Assembly (NCBI GenBank): GCA_003134375.1
Contig: PLAY01000158.1
Location: forward strand, 1-56,279
DNA: 56,279 nucleotides
Direction: 5' to 3'
From: Limisphaerales bacterium
GTDB taxonomy: Bacteria; Verrucomicrobiota; Verrucomicrobiia; Limisphaerales; UBA11358
Shown piece by piece: positions 15,997 through 23,119 of this stretch. The stretch's first letter is position 1, and every line of letters begins with the position of its first letter. A model generated the notes under the pieces. It searched no databases and was not told the origin of the DNA. It saw nothing but the letters and a program-made list of their open reading frames with translations. The position numbers and the translations under genes were made by a program.

Positions 15997-18900
15997 ATGA
16001 GTAAATCCGACGACAAAAAAATTGGCGCGGTGCTGGTGCAAGGCGGCGGCATTGCCGGCGTCCAGGCATCCTTGGATCTGGCCAACAGCGGCTTCAAGGT
16101 TTATCTCGTCGAGCGCGACGCCGCCATCGGCGGCATGATGGCGCACCTGGACAAGACGTTTCCGACCGGCGATTGCGCCACCTGCATCGTCTCGCCCAAG
16201 CTCGTCGAATGCGCGCGCAACCTGAACATCGAAATCATGACCCTTTCGGAAGTGACCGGTCTGGAAGGCGAACCCGGTCATTTCAAAGCGACGGTCAAAC
16301 GGCATCCGCGCTATGTCATCGAGGACAAATGCACCGGTTGCAGCGAGTGTACGCAGGTCTGTCCCGTGGACATCCCGGACGAGTTCAATCGCTGCCTGGG
16401 CACCCGCAAGGGCATCGCCAAACTCTACGCCCAGGCCACCCCGAACATTTTCGGCATTCTCAAAAACGGCCACTCGCCCTGCAAAATGACGTGCCCGGCC
16501 CGGGTCAACGTCCAGGGCTACGTCCAACTCATCAAGCAAAAGGAATATCTCAAGGCGGTCGAACTCGTCCGCCAGCGCAATCCCCTTTCGGCCATCTGCG
16601 GCCGCGTCTGCACGCATCCCTGCGAATCCGAATGCATGCGGGGCAAGGCCGACGACCCCATCGCCATACGGCTGCTGAAACGGTTCGCCTCGGACCAGGA
16701 AATGGAAATGCTCGCGGCGGGCAAGCTCACCCTGCCGGAGGAAAAAACTCCCGCGGCGGACGCCAAAAAAGTGGCCATCATCGGCGGCGGCCCGGCAGGT
16801 CTCACCGCGGCCAACGACCTTGCCGATGCCGGTTTTGCCGTCACGGTTTACGAAGCGATGAACGCCGCGGGCGGCATGTTGCGCTGGGGCATTCCCGGAT
16901 ATCGGCTGCCCAAGAAGGTGCTCGACCACGAAATCGAAATCATCCGCCGCAAGGGCGTCACGTTCGTTTATAACTGCCGCATTGGCCGGGAGGTCACCAT
17001 CGAGACGCTCCAGAAGGTTTATGCCGCGGTCTTCATTTCCGCCGGCGCCCAGAAGAGCCGCAACCTCCGGATTGAAGGCGAGGACGCCATCGGCGTGCTG
17101 CACGGCATTGAATTTCTCCGGGAAGCCGGTTCGGCCAACAAACCCGCGGTGAAAGACCGCGTGCTGGTCATCGGCGGCGGCAATGTGGCGGTGGATGTGG
17201 CCCGGACCGCCGTGCGCCTCGGCGCCAAACATGTCGAGATGATTTCCCTCGAACAGCGGAAGGAAATGCCCGCTTACAAGGAGGAAATCGAAGCGACCCT
17301 CGCCGAAAACATCAAGATTCGCAACGGCTGGGGCCCCAAACGCATCCTCTACAACGGCTCCGTCACCGGCATCGAGTTGAAACGTTGCACCCGGGTTTTC
17401 GACGCCCAGAAACGGTTCAATCCGGCTTTCGACGAAAAAGATCTGGCCACGATCGAGGCCGACCAGATCATCGTCGCCATCGGCCAGGCGGTGGATGAGG
17501 AACTGGTCAGCCACATCAAGGTCCAAAACGAACGGGGCTGTTTCAAGGCCGACAAGGTGACCGGCCAGACTTCCGTGCCCGGCATTTTCGCGGGCGGCGA
17601 TAATGCCACCGGTCCCGCGTCCGTGATTGACGCCGTGGCCGCCGGCAAACGCGTTGCCGAATCCATCGAACGATTTTTGAAGGGCAAGGATTTGTTGGGC
17701 AATCGTTTCGAGGATTCCCTTCGCCCGATTCCACAGGCGTTCCTGCCCACGCTCGACAAGCTGGTGAAAAAGTCCCGGCCTCATGCGAAGGAACTGGCCC
17801 CGGCCAGCCGGCTGGGAAATTTCGACGAGGTCGAAATCGGTCTCACCGAGGAACAGGCGCTTGCCGAAGCCGAACGCTGCCTGAATTGCGCCCTGTGCTC
17901 GGAATGCAACCGGTGCGTCGAAACCTGCAAGCAGCACGCCATTGACCATGCCATGCGCGAGCAGACGGTCACACTCGAGGTGGGCTCGGTCATCCTGACC
18001 CCGGGCTTCAAGGAGTTCGATGCCCGGCGCAAAGGTGAATTCGGTTATGGCCGCTATGACAATGTTGTCACCAGCGTCCAGTTTGAACGGATGCTTTCCG
18101 CCGCCGGCCCGTTCGAAGGCCATGTCATCCGCCTGTCCGATGGCCGCGAGGCCAAACGCATCGCCTGGATCCAATGCGTCGGCTCGCGCGATTCGTCGTG
18201 CGGCCATGAATATTGCTCCTCCATCTGCTGCATGATGGCCACCAAACAGGCCATGGTTGCCGGCGACCACGTCGGCGAACTGGACGCGACGATTTTCTAC
18301 ATGGACATCCGCGCGCACGGCAAGGATTTCGACCAGTATTACGAGCGCGCCCGGGCCAAGGAGAACATCCATTACGTCAAGAGCATCCCGTCGCGGATTG
18401 TCCAGTTGCCCGGCAGCAAGGACTTGCGCGTTTTGTTCCTCGACGAGAACAGCCAGCTGGCGCAAAAGGAATTTGACCTGATTGTTTTGTCCGTGGGCAT
18501 GGAACCGCCGGGCAGCATGGCGGGCCTGGCCGCCTGCCTGGACATCAAGCTCAACGAATTTGGTTTCTGCGACACCGACCGGCTCCTGCCGCTGTGTACC
18601 TCCCGGCCCGGCGTGTTCGTCGGCGGCGCGGCGCAGGAACCCAAGGACATTCCCGAAACCGTCACCCAGGCCAGCGCCGCGGCGTCCATGGCGATGGAAC
18701 TGCTCGCGCCGGCGCGCAATTCGCTCGTCACCAAAAAAACTTATCCCACCGAGCACGACGTCACCGACGAGGAACCGCGCCTCGGCGTGTTCGTCTGCCA
18801 TTGCGGCATGAACATCGGGTCGGTCGTGGACGTCGAGGCGGTCGTCAAGCGCGTCGAGCACGAGCGCAACGTGGTGCTGGCGACCCACACGATGTTCACC

Positions 18901-20505
18901 TGTTCGGACACGAGTCTGTCGAACATCAAGGAAATGATCCATCAACACCGGCTCAATCGCATCGTCGTGGCGTCCTGCACGCCGCGCACGCACGAGCCGC
19001 TGTTCCGCGAGACTTTGCGCGAGGCCGGGCTGAACCCGAACCTCTTCGACATGGCCAACATCCGCGACCAGTGTTCCTGGGTGCATTCGGCCGCGCCGGA
19101 AGCGGCCACCGAAAAAGCGGTTGAACTCGTCAAGATGTCCATCGCCCGGGCGCGCACGCTCTGGCCGCTCGAAGGCGGCACGCTCGCGGTGGACCAGACC
19201 GGCATCGTCATCGGCGGCGGCTTGAGCGGCATGACCGCCGCGCTCGCGCTCGCCAACCAGGGATTCAGCGTCCATCTGGTCGAGCAAATCGGTCGTCTGG
19301 GCGGGACCCTGCACGATATTCATAACACTTTCGAGCACGACGACATCGCCGCCTTCACCCGCGGCCTCATTGACCAGGTCCAGAAACATTCCAAGATCAA
19401 GACCTACCTCGAAGCCGAAATCACCAGCATCAAGGGCCACATCGGCAAGTTCCACCTGACGCTCGCCAAGGGCGGCCCGAGCTTTGAAATTACCGGTGGC
19501 GCCATCGTCGTGGCCACGGGCGCGCAACCGGCCAAAACCGCCGAATTCTTATACGGCAAATCCGACCGCGTCCTGACCCAGGTCGAACTGGAAAAACGGT
19601 TGCACGACAAAGCCTGGCAGGCCAAGGGACAAAACATCGTCATGATCCAGTGCGTCGGCTCGCGCAACGAAAAGCATCCGTATTGCAGCCGCATTTGCTG
19701 CTCGATGGCCGTCAAAAACGCGCTGGCCGTCAAGAAACTGGACCCGAGCGCCAGCGTCTATGTGCTTTACCGCGACGTCCGGACCTACGGCTTCCGGGAA
19801 GTTTACTATCAGCAGGCGCGCGAAGCCGGGGTGGTGTTCATCCGTTACACGCCGGAAGCGCCGCCGCAGGTGGCCGACAACAACGGCCTGGTCGTCACGC
19901 TCAAAAGCCCCGACTTCCCCGAACCGCTCGCCATCGAGGCCGACAACGTCGTGCTCAGCACCGGCGTGGAAGTGGATTTGAAGAACAACAAGCGCATCTC
20001 GGACATGCTCAAGGTGCCGCTCAACGCCGACGGTTTCTACGTGGAAGCCCACATGAAACTGCGGCCCGTGGATTTCACCACCGAAGGCATCTTCCTGTGC
20101 GGCCTGGCCCATTCGCCGAAGTTCATTGACGAAAACATTTCGCAGGCGCGCGCCGCCGCCGCGCGCGCGGCCACCGTGCTGTCCAAGACCCAGCTCGATG
20201 TCAGCGCCCAGGTTTCCTACGTGGACCAGCAGAAGTGCATTTCCTGCATGACCTGCGTCACGGTCTGTCCGTACACCGCGCCCTACTGCAACAAGGACGG
20301 CAAGGGACAGATCGAGGCTGCCAAGTGCATGGGCTGCGGGATTTGCGCCGCCGAATGTCCGGCCCGCGCCATCCAGTTGCATCATTTCGAGACCGACCAG
20401 TTCGAAGTGATGATCAAACAACTGTTCGCCGGCGAAAACGTGGAGAACGGGGCAAACGGTGCGCCCGAGGCCTATCCGGTCAGGAAGTTGACGGAAAAAG
20501 TTTAG
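15997..20505 (+). CDS. hdrA: Giant HdrA: two HdrA-like modules with a GltD-type NAD(P)H domain inserted
   Basis: 1502 residues from ATG 15997; the frame is open upstream but is repeat DNA. In order: (1) FAD Rossmann fold (QGGGIAG near 15) with HdrA's DCATC motif; (2) ferredoxin CTGCSECTQVCP near 112; (3) a complete GltD-like module, about 150-560, with CKMTC, CGRVCTHPCESEC, IIGGGPAG near 263, VIGGGNVAVD near 392 and AGGDN near 532; (4) CLNCALCSECNRC near 628; (5) HdrA FAD domain with QCVGSRD and SSICC; (6) the CHCGMN domain near 934; (7) a second Rossmann fold (IGGGLSG near 1072) without the DCxxC motif; (8) QCVGSRN near 1218; (9) two C-terminal ferredoxins (CISCMTCVTVCP, CMGCGICAAECP). HdrA is the flavin-based bifurcating subunit; the GltD part should bind NAD(P)H and a further FAD. 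It is therefore probably the electron hub of the operon. Confidence 0.93.
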   Translation: MSKSDDKKIGAVLVQGGGIAGVQASLDLANSGFKVYLVERDAAIGGMMAHLDKTFPTGDCATCIVSPKLVECARNLNIEIMTLSEVTGLEGEPGHFKATVKRHPRYVIEDKCTGCSECTQVCPVDIPDEFNRCLGTRKGIAKLYAQATPNIFGILKNGHSPCKMTCPARVNVQGYVQLIKQKEYLKAVELVRQRNPLSAICGRVCTHPCESECMRGKADDPIAIRLLKRFASDQEMEMLAAGKLTLPEEKTPAADAKKVAIIGGGPAGLTAANDLADAGFAVTVYEAMNAAGGMLRWGIPGYRLPKKVLDHEIEIIRRKGVTFVYNCRIGREVTIETLQKVYAAVFISAGAQKSRNLRIEGEDAIGVLHGIEFLREAGSANKPAVKDRVLVIGGGNVAVDVARTAVRLGAKHVEMISLEQRKEMPAYKEEIEATLAENIKIRNGWGPKRILYNGSVTGIELKRCTRVFDAQKRFNPAFDEKDLATIEADQIIVAIGQAVDEELVSHIKVQNERGCFKADKVTGQTSVPGIFAGGDNATGPASVIDAVAAGKRVAESIERFLKGKDLLGNRFEDSLRPIPQAFLPTLDKLVKKSRPHAKELAPASRLGNFDEVEIGLTEEQALAEAERCLNCALCSECNRCVETCKQHAIDHAMREQTVTLEVGSVILTPGFKEFDARRKGEFGYGRYDNVVTSVQFERMLSAAGPFEGHVIRLSDGREAKRIAWIQCVGSRDSSCGHEYCSSICCMMATKQAMVAGDHVGELDATIFYMDIRAHGKDFDQYYERARAKENIHYVKSIPSRIVQLPGSKDLRVLFLDENSQLAQKEFDLIVLSVGMEPPGSMAGLAACLDIKLNEFGFCDTDRLLPLCTSRPGVFVGGAAQEPKDIPETVTQASAAASMAMELLAPARNSLVTKKTYPTEHDVTDEEPRLGVFVCHCGMNIGSVVDVEAVVKRVEHERNVVLATHTMFTCSDTSLSNIKEMIHQHRLNRIVVASCTPRTHEPLFRETLREAGLNPNLFDMANIRDQCSWVHSAAPEAATEKAVELVKMSIARARTLWPLEGGTLAVDQTGIVIGGGLSGMTAALALANQGFSVHLVEQIGRLGGTLHDIHNTFEHDDIAAFTRGLIDQVQKHSKIKTYLEAEITSIKGHIGKFHLTLAKGGPSFEITGGAIVVATGAQPAKTAEFLYGKSDRVLTQVELEKRLHDKAWQAKGQNIVMIQCVGSRNEKHPYCSRICCSMAVKNALAVKKLDPSASVYVLYRDVRTYGFREVYYQQAREAGVVFIRYTPEAPPQVADNNGLVVTLKSPDFPEPLAIEADNVVLSTGVEVDLKNNKRISDMLKVPLNADGFYVEAHMKLRPVDFTTEGIFLCGLAHSPKFIDENISQARAAAARAATVLSKTQLDVSAQVSYVDQQKCISCMTCVTVCPYTAPYCNKDGKGQIEAAKCMGCGICAAECPARAIQLHHFETDQFEVMIKQLFAGENVENGANGAPEAYPVRKLTEKV

Positions 20506-20533
20506 CATGATCGCCAAACAACATTTATTTTCC

Positions 20534-20616
20534 AACGCAGAGGCGCGGAGAACGCGGAGTTTCGCAGAGTTTAATTTCCTCCGCGGCCCTCTGCGTCCTT
20601 TGCGTCTCTGCGTTAA
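20534..20616. repeat. AACGCAGAGGCGCGGAG-type inverted repeat (family H)
   Basis: AACGCAGAG...CGGAG on the left and CTCTGCGTC...CTCTGCGTT on the right form a long imperfect hairpin between hdrA and the second mvhD. Related copies flank the GxxExxY gene at 30169-30215 and 30721-30870. Confidence 0.75.
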
Positions 20617-20641
20617 GGCTCCCACACAATTTGCATAACCC

Positions 20642-21100
20642 ATGAAACCCCAGGTATTTGAACCCAAGATCGTGGCCTTTTGCTGCCACTACTGCGCCTA
20701 TTCGTCGGCGGATTTGGCGGGGTCCATGCGCATCCAGTATCCGCCCAACGTCCGCATCATCCGCACCCCCTGCACGGGCCGGCTGGAGACCGAATACTTC
20801 ATGAAGGCGTTCGAGAACGGCGCGGACGGCGTGCTGGTGGCCGGCTGTCTCGAAGGCGGCTGCCATTTCGTGGAAGGCAACCTCTGCGCCAAACGCCGGG
20901 TCACCTACACCCGCGACATGCTGGCCGAAGTCGGCCTGGAAAAGGAACGCCTCCGCATGGTCAACATTTCCGCCGCCATGGCGCGGCCTTTGGCGGACAC
21001 CATCACCGACATGGTGGAAACCGTCCGCAACCTCGGGCCAAACCCGCTCAAATCGAAAAATAATTTAACTAATTTAACCAAACTGGAGACCCGCTCATGA
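20642..21100 (+). CDS. mvhD: MvhD-like iron-sulfur subunit (copy 2, canonical)
   Basis: 152 residues. It carries the full cysteine set of the MvhD family: FCCHYC (C14, C15, C18), RTPCTGR, VAGCLEGGCHF and CAKRR. It should hold a [2Fe-2S] cluster that connects HdrA to a redox partner. Compared with copy 1 at 7187 it keeps the extra N-terminal cysteines, so this is the more likely active electron carrier. It overlaps metV by four bases (ATGA). The presence of one mvhD before metF and one before metV suggests two docking roles in one complex. Confidence 0.92.
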   Translation: MKPQVFEPKIVAFCCHYCAYSSADLAGSMRIQYPPNVRIIRTPCTGRLETEYFMKAFENGADGVLVAGCLEGGCHFVEGNLCAKRRVTYTRDMLAEVGLEKERLRMVNISAAMARPLADTITDMVETVRNLGPNPLKSKNNLTNLTKLETRS

Positions 21101-21765
21101 TTGTCGCCCAACGAAAAAACATACCCGAACTGCTGTCCATCGTGGAGAAGCACCGGAAGGTGCTCCTGCTCGGCTGCGGCACCTGCGTGACCGTCTGCCT
21201 CGCCGGCGGCCAGCGCGAAGTCAGCATCATCGCCTCCGCCCTCCGCATGGTGGCCAAATTGAAGAACCGCGCCCTCGAGGTCGAGGAACTCACCATCGAA
21301 CGCCAGTGCGACAACGTCTTCCTCGAACAGGCCGCCGAGGCGGTCAAGAACACCGACGCCGTGCTGTCGCTCGGCTGCGGCGCGGGGGTGCAGGCCTTGG
21401 CGGAACGATTCAACGGCAAACCGGTTTATGCCGGACTCGACACCGCGTTCATCGGCATTTTGGAGGAACGGGGCGTCTGGGCGGAAAAATGCGCCGCCTG
21501 CGGCCAGTGCGTGCTGCATCTCTACGGCGGAATTTGTCCCATCACCCGGTGCGCCAAGAAAATGATGAACGGCCCCTGTAGCGGCTCCCGCGAAGACCGG
21601 TGCGAAGTCAACCCCGACCGACCCTGCGCCTGGCAATTGATTTTCAAGCGCCTCAAAGAAATCGGCCAATTGGACCGGCTAAAAGAAATCAAGCCCCCCA
21701 AAAACTGGCGCCCAAGCCAGTCAGGAGGTTGTCGCACAATTGTTCGTGAGGATCACAGGGTTTGA
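21097..21765 (+). CDS. metV: MetV, zinc/iron-sulfur partner of methylenetetrahydrofolate reductase
   Basis: 222 residues, matching the MTHFR C-terminal (MetV) family found next to MetF in acetogens and some other anaerobes. Seen: CGTCVTVC near 28-35, LGCGAGVQALAERF, and a cysteine-rich C-terminal block CAACGQCVLHLYGGICP, C-x3-KMMNGPC, CEVNPDRPCAW. In Moorella, MetF and MetV form the reductase core that docks to HdrABC-MvhD. As last gene of the operon it has no tandem gene behind it; the weak AAAAGGCT...AGCCTTT stem at about 21768-21806 might end transcription but is not convincing. Confidence 0.92.
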   Translation: MIVAQRKNIPELLSIVEKHRKVLLLGCGTCVTVCLAGGQREVSIIASALRMVAKLKNRALEVEELTIERQCDNVFLEQAAEAVKNTDAVLSLGCGAGVQALAERFNGKPVYAGLDTAFIGILEERGVWAEKCAACGQCVLHLYGGICPITRCAKKMMNGPCSGSREDRCEVNPDRPCAWQLIFKRLKEIGQLDRLKEIKPPKNWRPSQSGGCRTIVREDHRV

Positions 21766-21874
21766 GAAAAGGCTGAAACAACTTTAGCATTTAGCGTTTA
21801 GCCTTTGGCTTTTGTTTTGGCGGGTGCAGGACGATTATTCGGGAAGACCATCGCGTGTGACATTGAGTAGCGCG

Positions 21875-22267
21875 TCACAATTGCTGTTGATCTGAGTCGT
21901 TCAAGAATTCTTTGTAAGAAATTACTCCACCATTCTTACAATCACGAACCACATAAAAAAGTGCGCACTCATACAGCTCTTTTAGAATATAGCGGTCTGT
22001 TGTCTGCCAAGCTAAAACAGGGACATCTCTTTCTGACCAAGTCCAATCCATAGGTGTTCTTTTACTAGGATCTTTAATGTCGGAATTGCGCGGTGCAAAC
22101 CACACGATGGCCTCTGACGGCACGAATTCCAAAAGCTTTTCTCCAGTATCATTCTTTTCTCCAGCCATAATTTCCTCGCCAATCAGGAGCATCTGGTAGC
22201 GCGGGACTTCGTCAACCTCCCAATGGTTGTAATGATTTCCCGCCAGATTTCCGCCGCCCTTCAACAC
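21875..22267 (-). CDS. Hypothetical protein, probably a 5'-truncated remnant
   Basis: 130 residues from a GTG at 22267; no family recognised. It is rich in W, D and E, with no signal peptide or membrane segment. Upstream the same frame reads back through protein-like codons to a TGA near 22307 and then to an ATG near 22350, and another frame over 22262-22400 is also protein-like. This suggests a gene broken by frameshift or nonsense mutation. The ORF could start at the later ATG within MLLIGEE. It is surrounded by TTTAGCGTTTAGCC-type repeats. Confidence 0.45.
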   Translation of the reverse strand: MLKGGGNLAGNHYNHWEVDEVPRYQMLLIGEEIMAGEKNDTGEKLLEFVPSEAIVWFAPRNSDIKDPSKRTPMDWTWSERDVPVLAWQTTDRYILKELYECALFYVVRDCKNGGVISYKEFLNDSDQQQL

Positions 22268-22460
22268 GTCAATATCCCAAAGCGTGTTTGGAAAAACGGA
22301 TGGGTTTCATTTTTCAATGGGCGGGGCACCCCAGATTCGGTTGTTTCCCATGCCCATTCAGATTGGCGAGCATCGTAGGACGATAATGCGGTTTGGCAAT
22401 TGGAAAAACACGTGAGACAACCGCAGAGAGCGCAGAGAAAAAGCTCAAAAACTTTAGCGT

Positions 22461-22736
22461 TCAGCGTTTGCCCCGAAGATAGTTTTGCACTTCGTCGTGA
22501 TCGCCCGCAAAATCAAAAATCAGCACGCCTTTGTGCGCCTCAAAAACGAGCCGCCAGGCAAGACTGGTGCGGCATTCGTAAAGATGTTTGCCCAGTTTCC
22601 GTATCGCCAGCCCGGTATGCGCGTGCGGCCGGCCAAAACCATCCACCATCGCTTTCAGGGTGGCGGAAACCTCCGCCTCCCGCCCGGCGGTCCGCACCAT
22701 CTTTTTGAACCGTTTGGACAGTTCAACGGAAATCAT
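22461..22736 (-). CDS. RelE/ParE-superfamily toxin
   Basis: 91 residues, with the compact RelE/ParE pattern: an N-terminal helix (SKRFKKMVRTAGRE), then GLAIRKLGKHLYECR, SLAWRLVFEAHKG and FDFAGDHDEVQNYL. RelE toxins cleave mRNA on the ribosome; ParE members inhibit gyrase. The sequence favours the former but does not settle it. It overlaps the upstream antitoxin by 14 bases. Confidence 0.8.
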   Translation of the reverse strand: MISVELSKRFKKMVRTAGREAEVSATLKAMVDGFGRPHAHTGLAIRKLGKHLYECRTSLAWRLVFEAHKGVLIFDFAGDHDEVQNYLRGKR

Positions 22737-22995
22737 CTTTGCTCCCGGTAAAGGGGGTCAACTCACCGCGCTTCCGCGCGGCTTTGAGTTCCGCGCCAAT
22801 GCGTTTTTCCGCCGCTGCCATTTCATCCGGCGTCAAACCGTATTCTTGAAGCGCGTAATCCGTGGAAACCACTTCCACCGGACGCAACGCCACAATCTTG
22901 CCCTCAAACATAAAGCCAACGTCTTCTCCTTGCGCCGCTTGTTTGAGCCAGTAGCCGAGCCGCCCGCGTCCCTCGGTGATTGTGAGAGTCTTCAT
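22723..22995 (-). CDS. Phd/YefM-like antitoxin
   Basis: 90 residues from ATG 22995 (MKTLTITEGRGRLGYWL); the open frame continues upstream but the promoter lies there. The N-terminal part resembles Phd/YefM antitoxins that bind DNA as dimers, followed by GKIVALRPVEV and a helical, charged C-terminus that would wrap the toxin. It is the first gene of a two-gene toxin-antitoxin operon and its -10 box is only six bases from the ATG, implying a leaderless message. Confidence 0.75.
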   Translation of the reverse strand: MKTLTITEGRGRLGYWLKQAAQGEDVGFMFEGKIVALRPVEVVSTDYALQEYGLTPDEMAAAEKRIGAELKAARKRGELTPFTGSKDDFR

Positions 22996-23001
22996 ACGCT
23001 C

Positions 23002-23029
23002 ATTATAGCGCACACCAGCAGACTGGCAA
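23002..23029 (-). promoter_or_regulatory. Sigma-70 promoter of the toxin-antitoxin pair
   Basis: On the minus strand TTGCCA (23029-23024), 16 bases, then TATAAT (23007-23002), followed by six bases and the antitoxin ATG. The start site should fall at or next to the A of the ATG. Confidence 0.75.
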
Positions 23030-23119
23030 GGAAACTTTTGCAGTTGGAAGAAAGGCCAAATTCTCCCGCCTTCATCGGATTTCCCTTTCGCTTTGTGGTC
23101 AACGTGGTAAAAGCACGCC

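Noticed and set aside
10923-19527. Very long minus-strand open frames (about 1004 and 1183 codons) opposite the Hdr/Met operon
   Set aside because: They are antisense to strong, motif-rich genes. High GC makes stops rare on the opposite strand, and they show no domain motifs.
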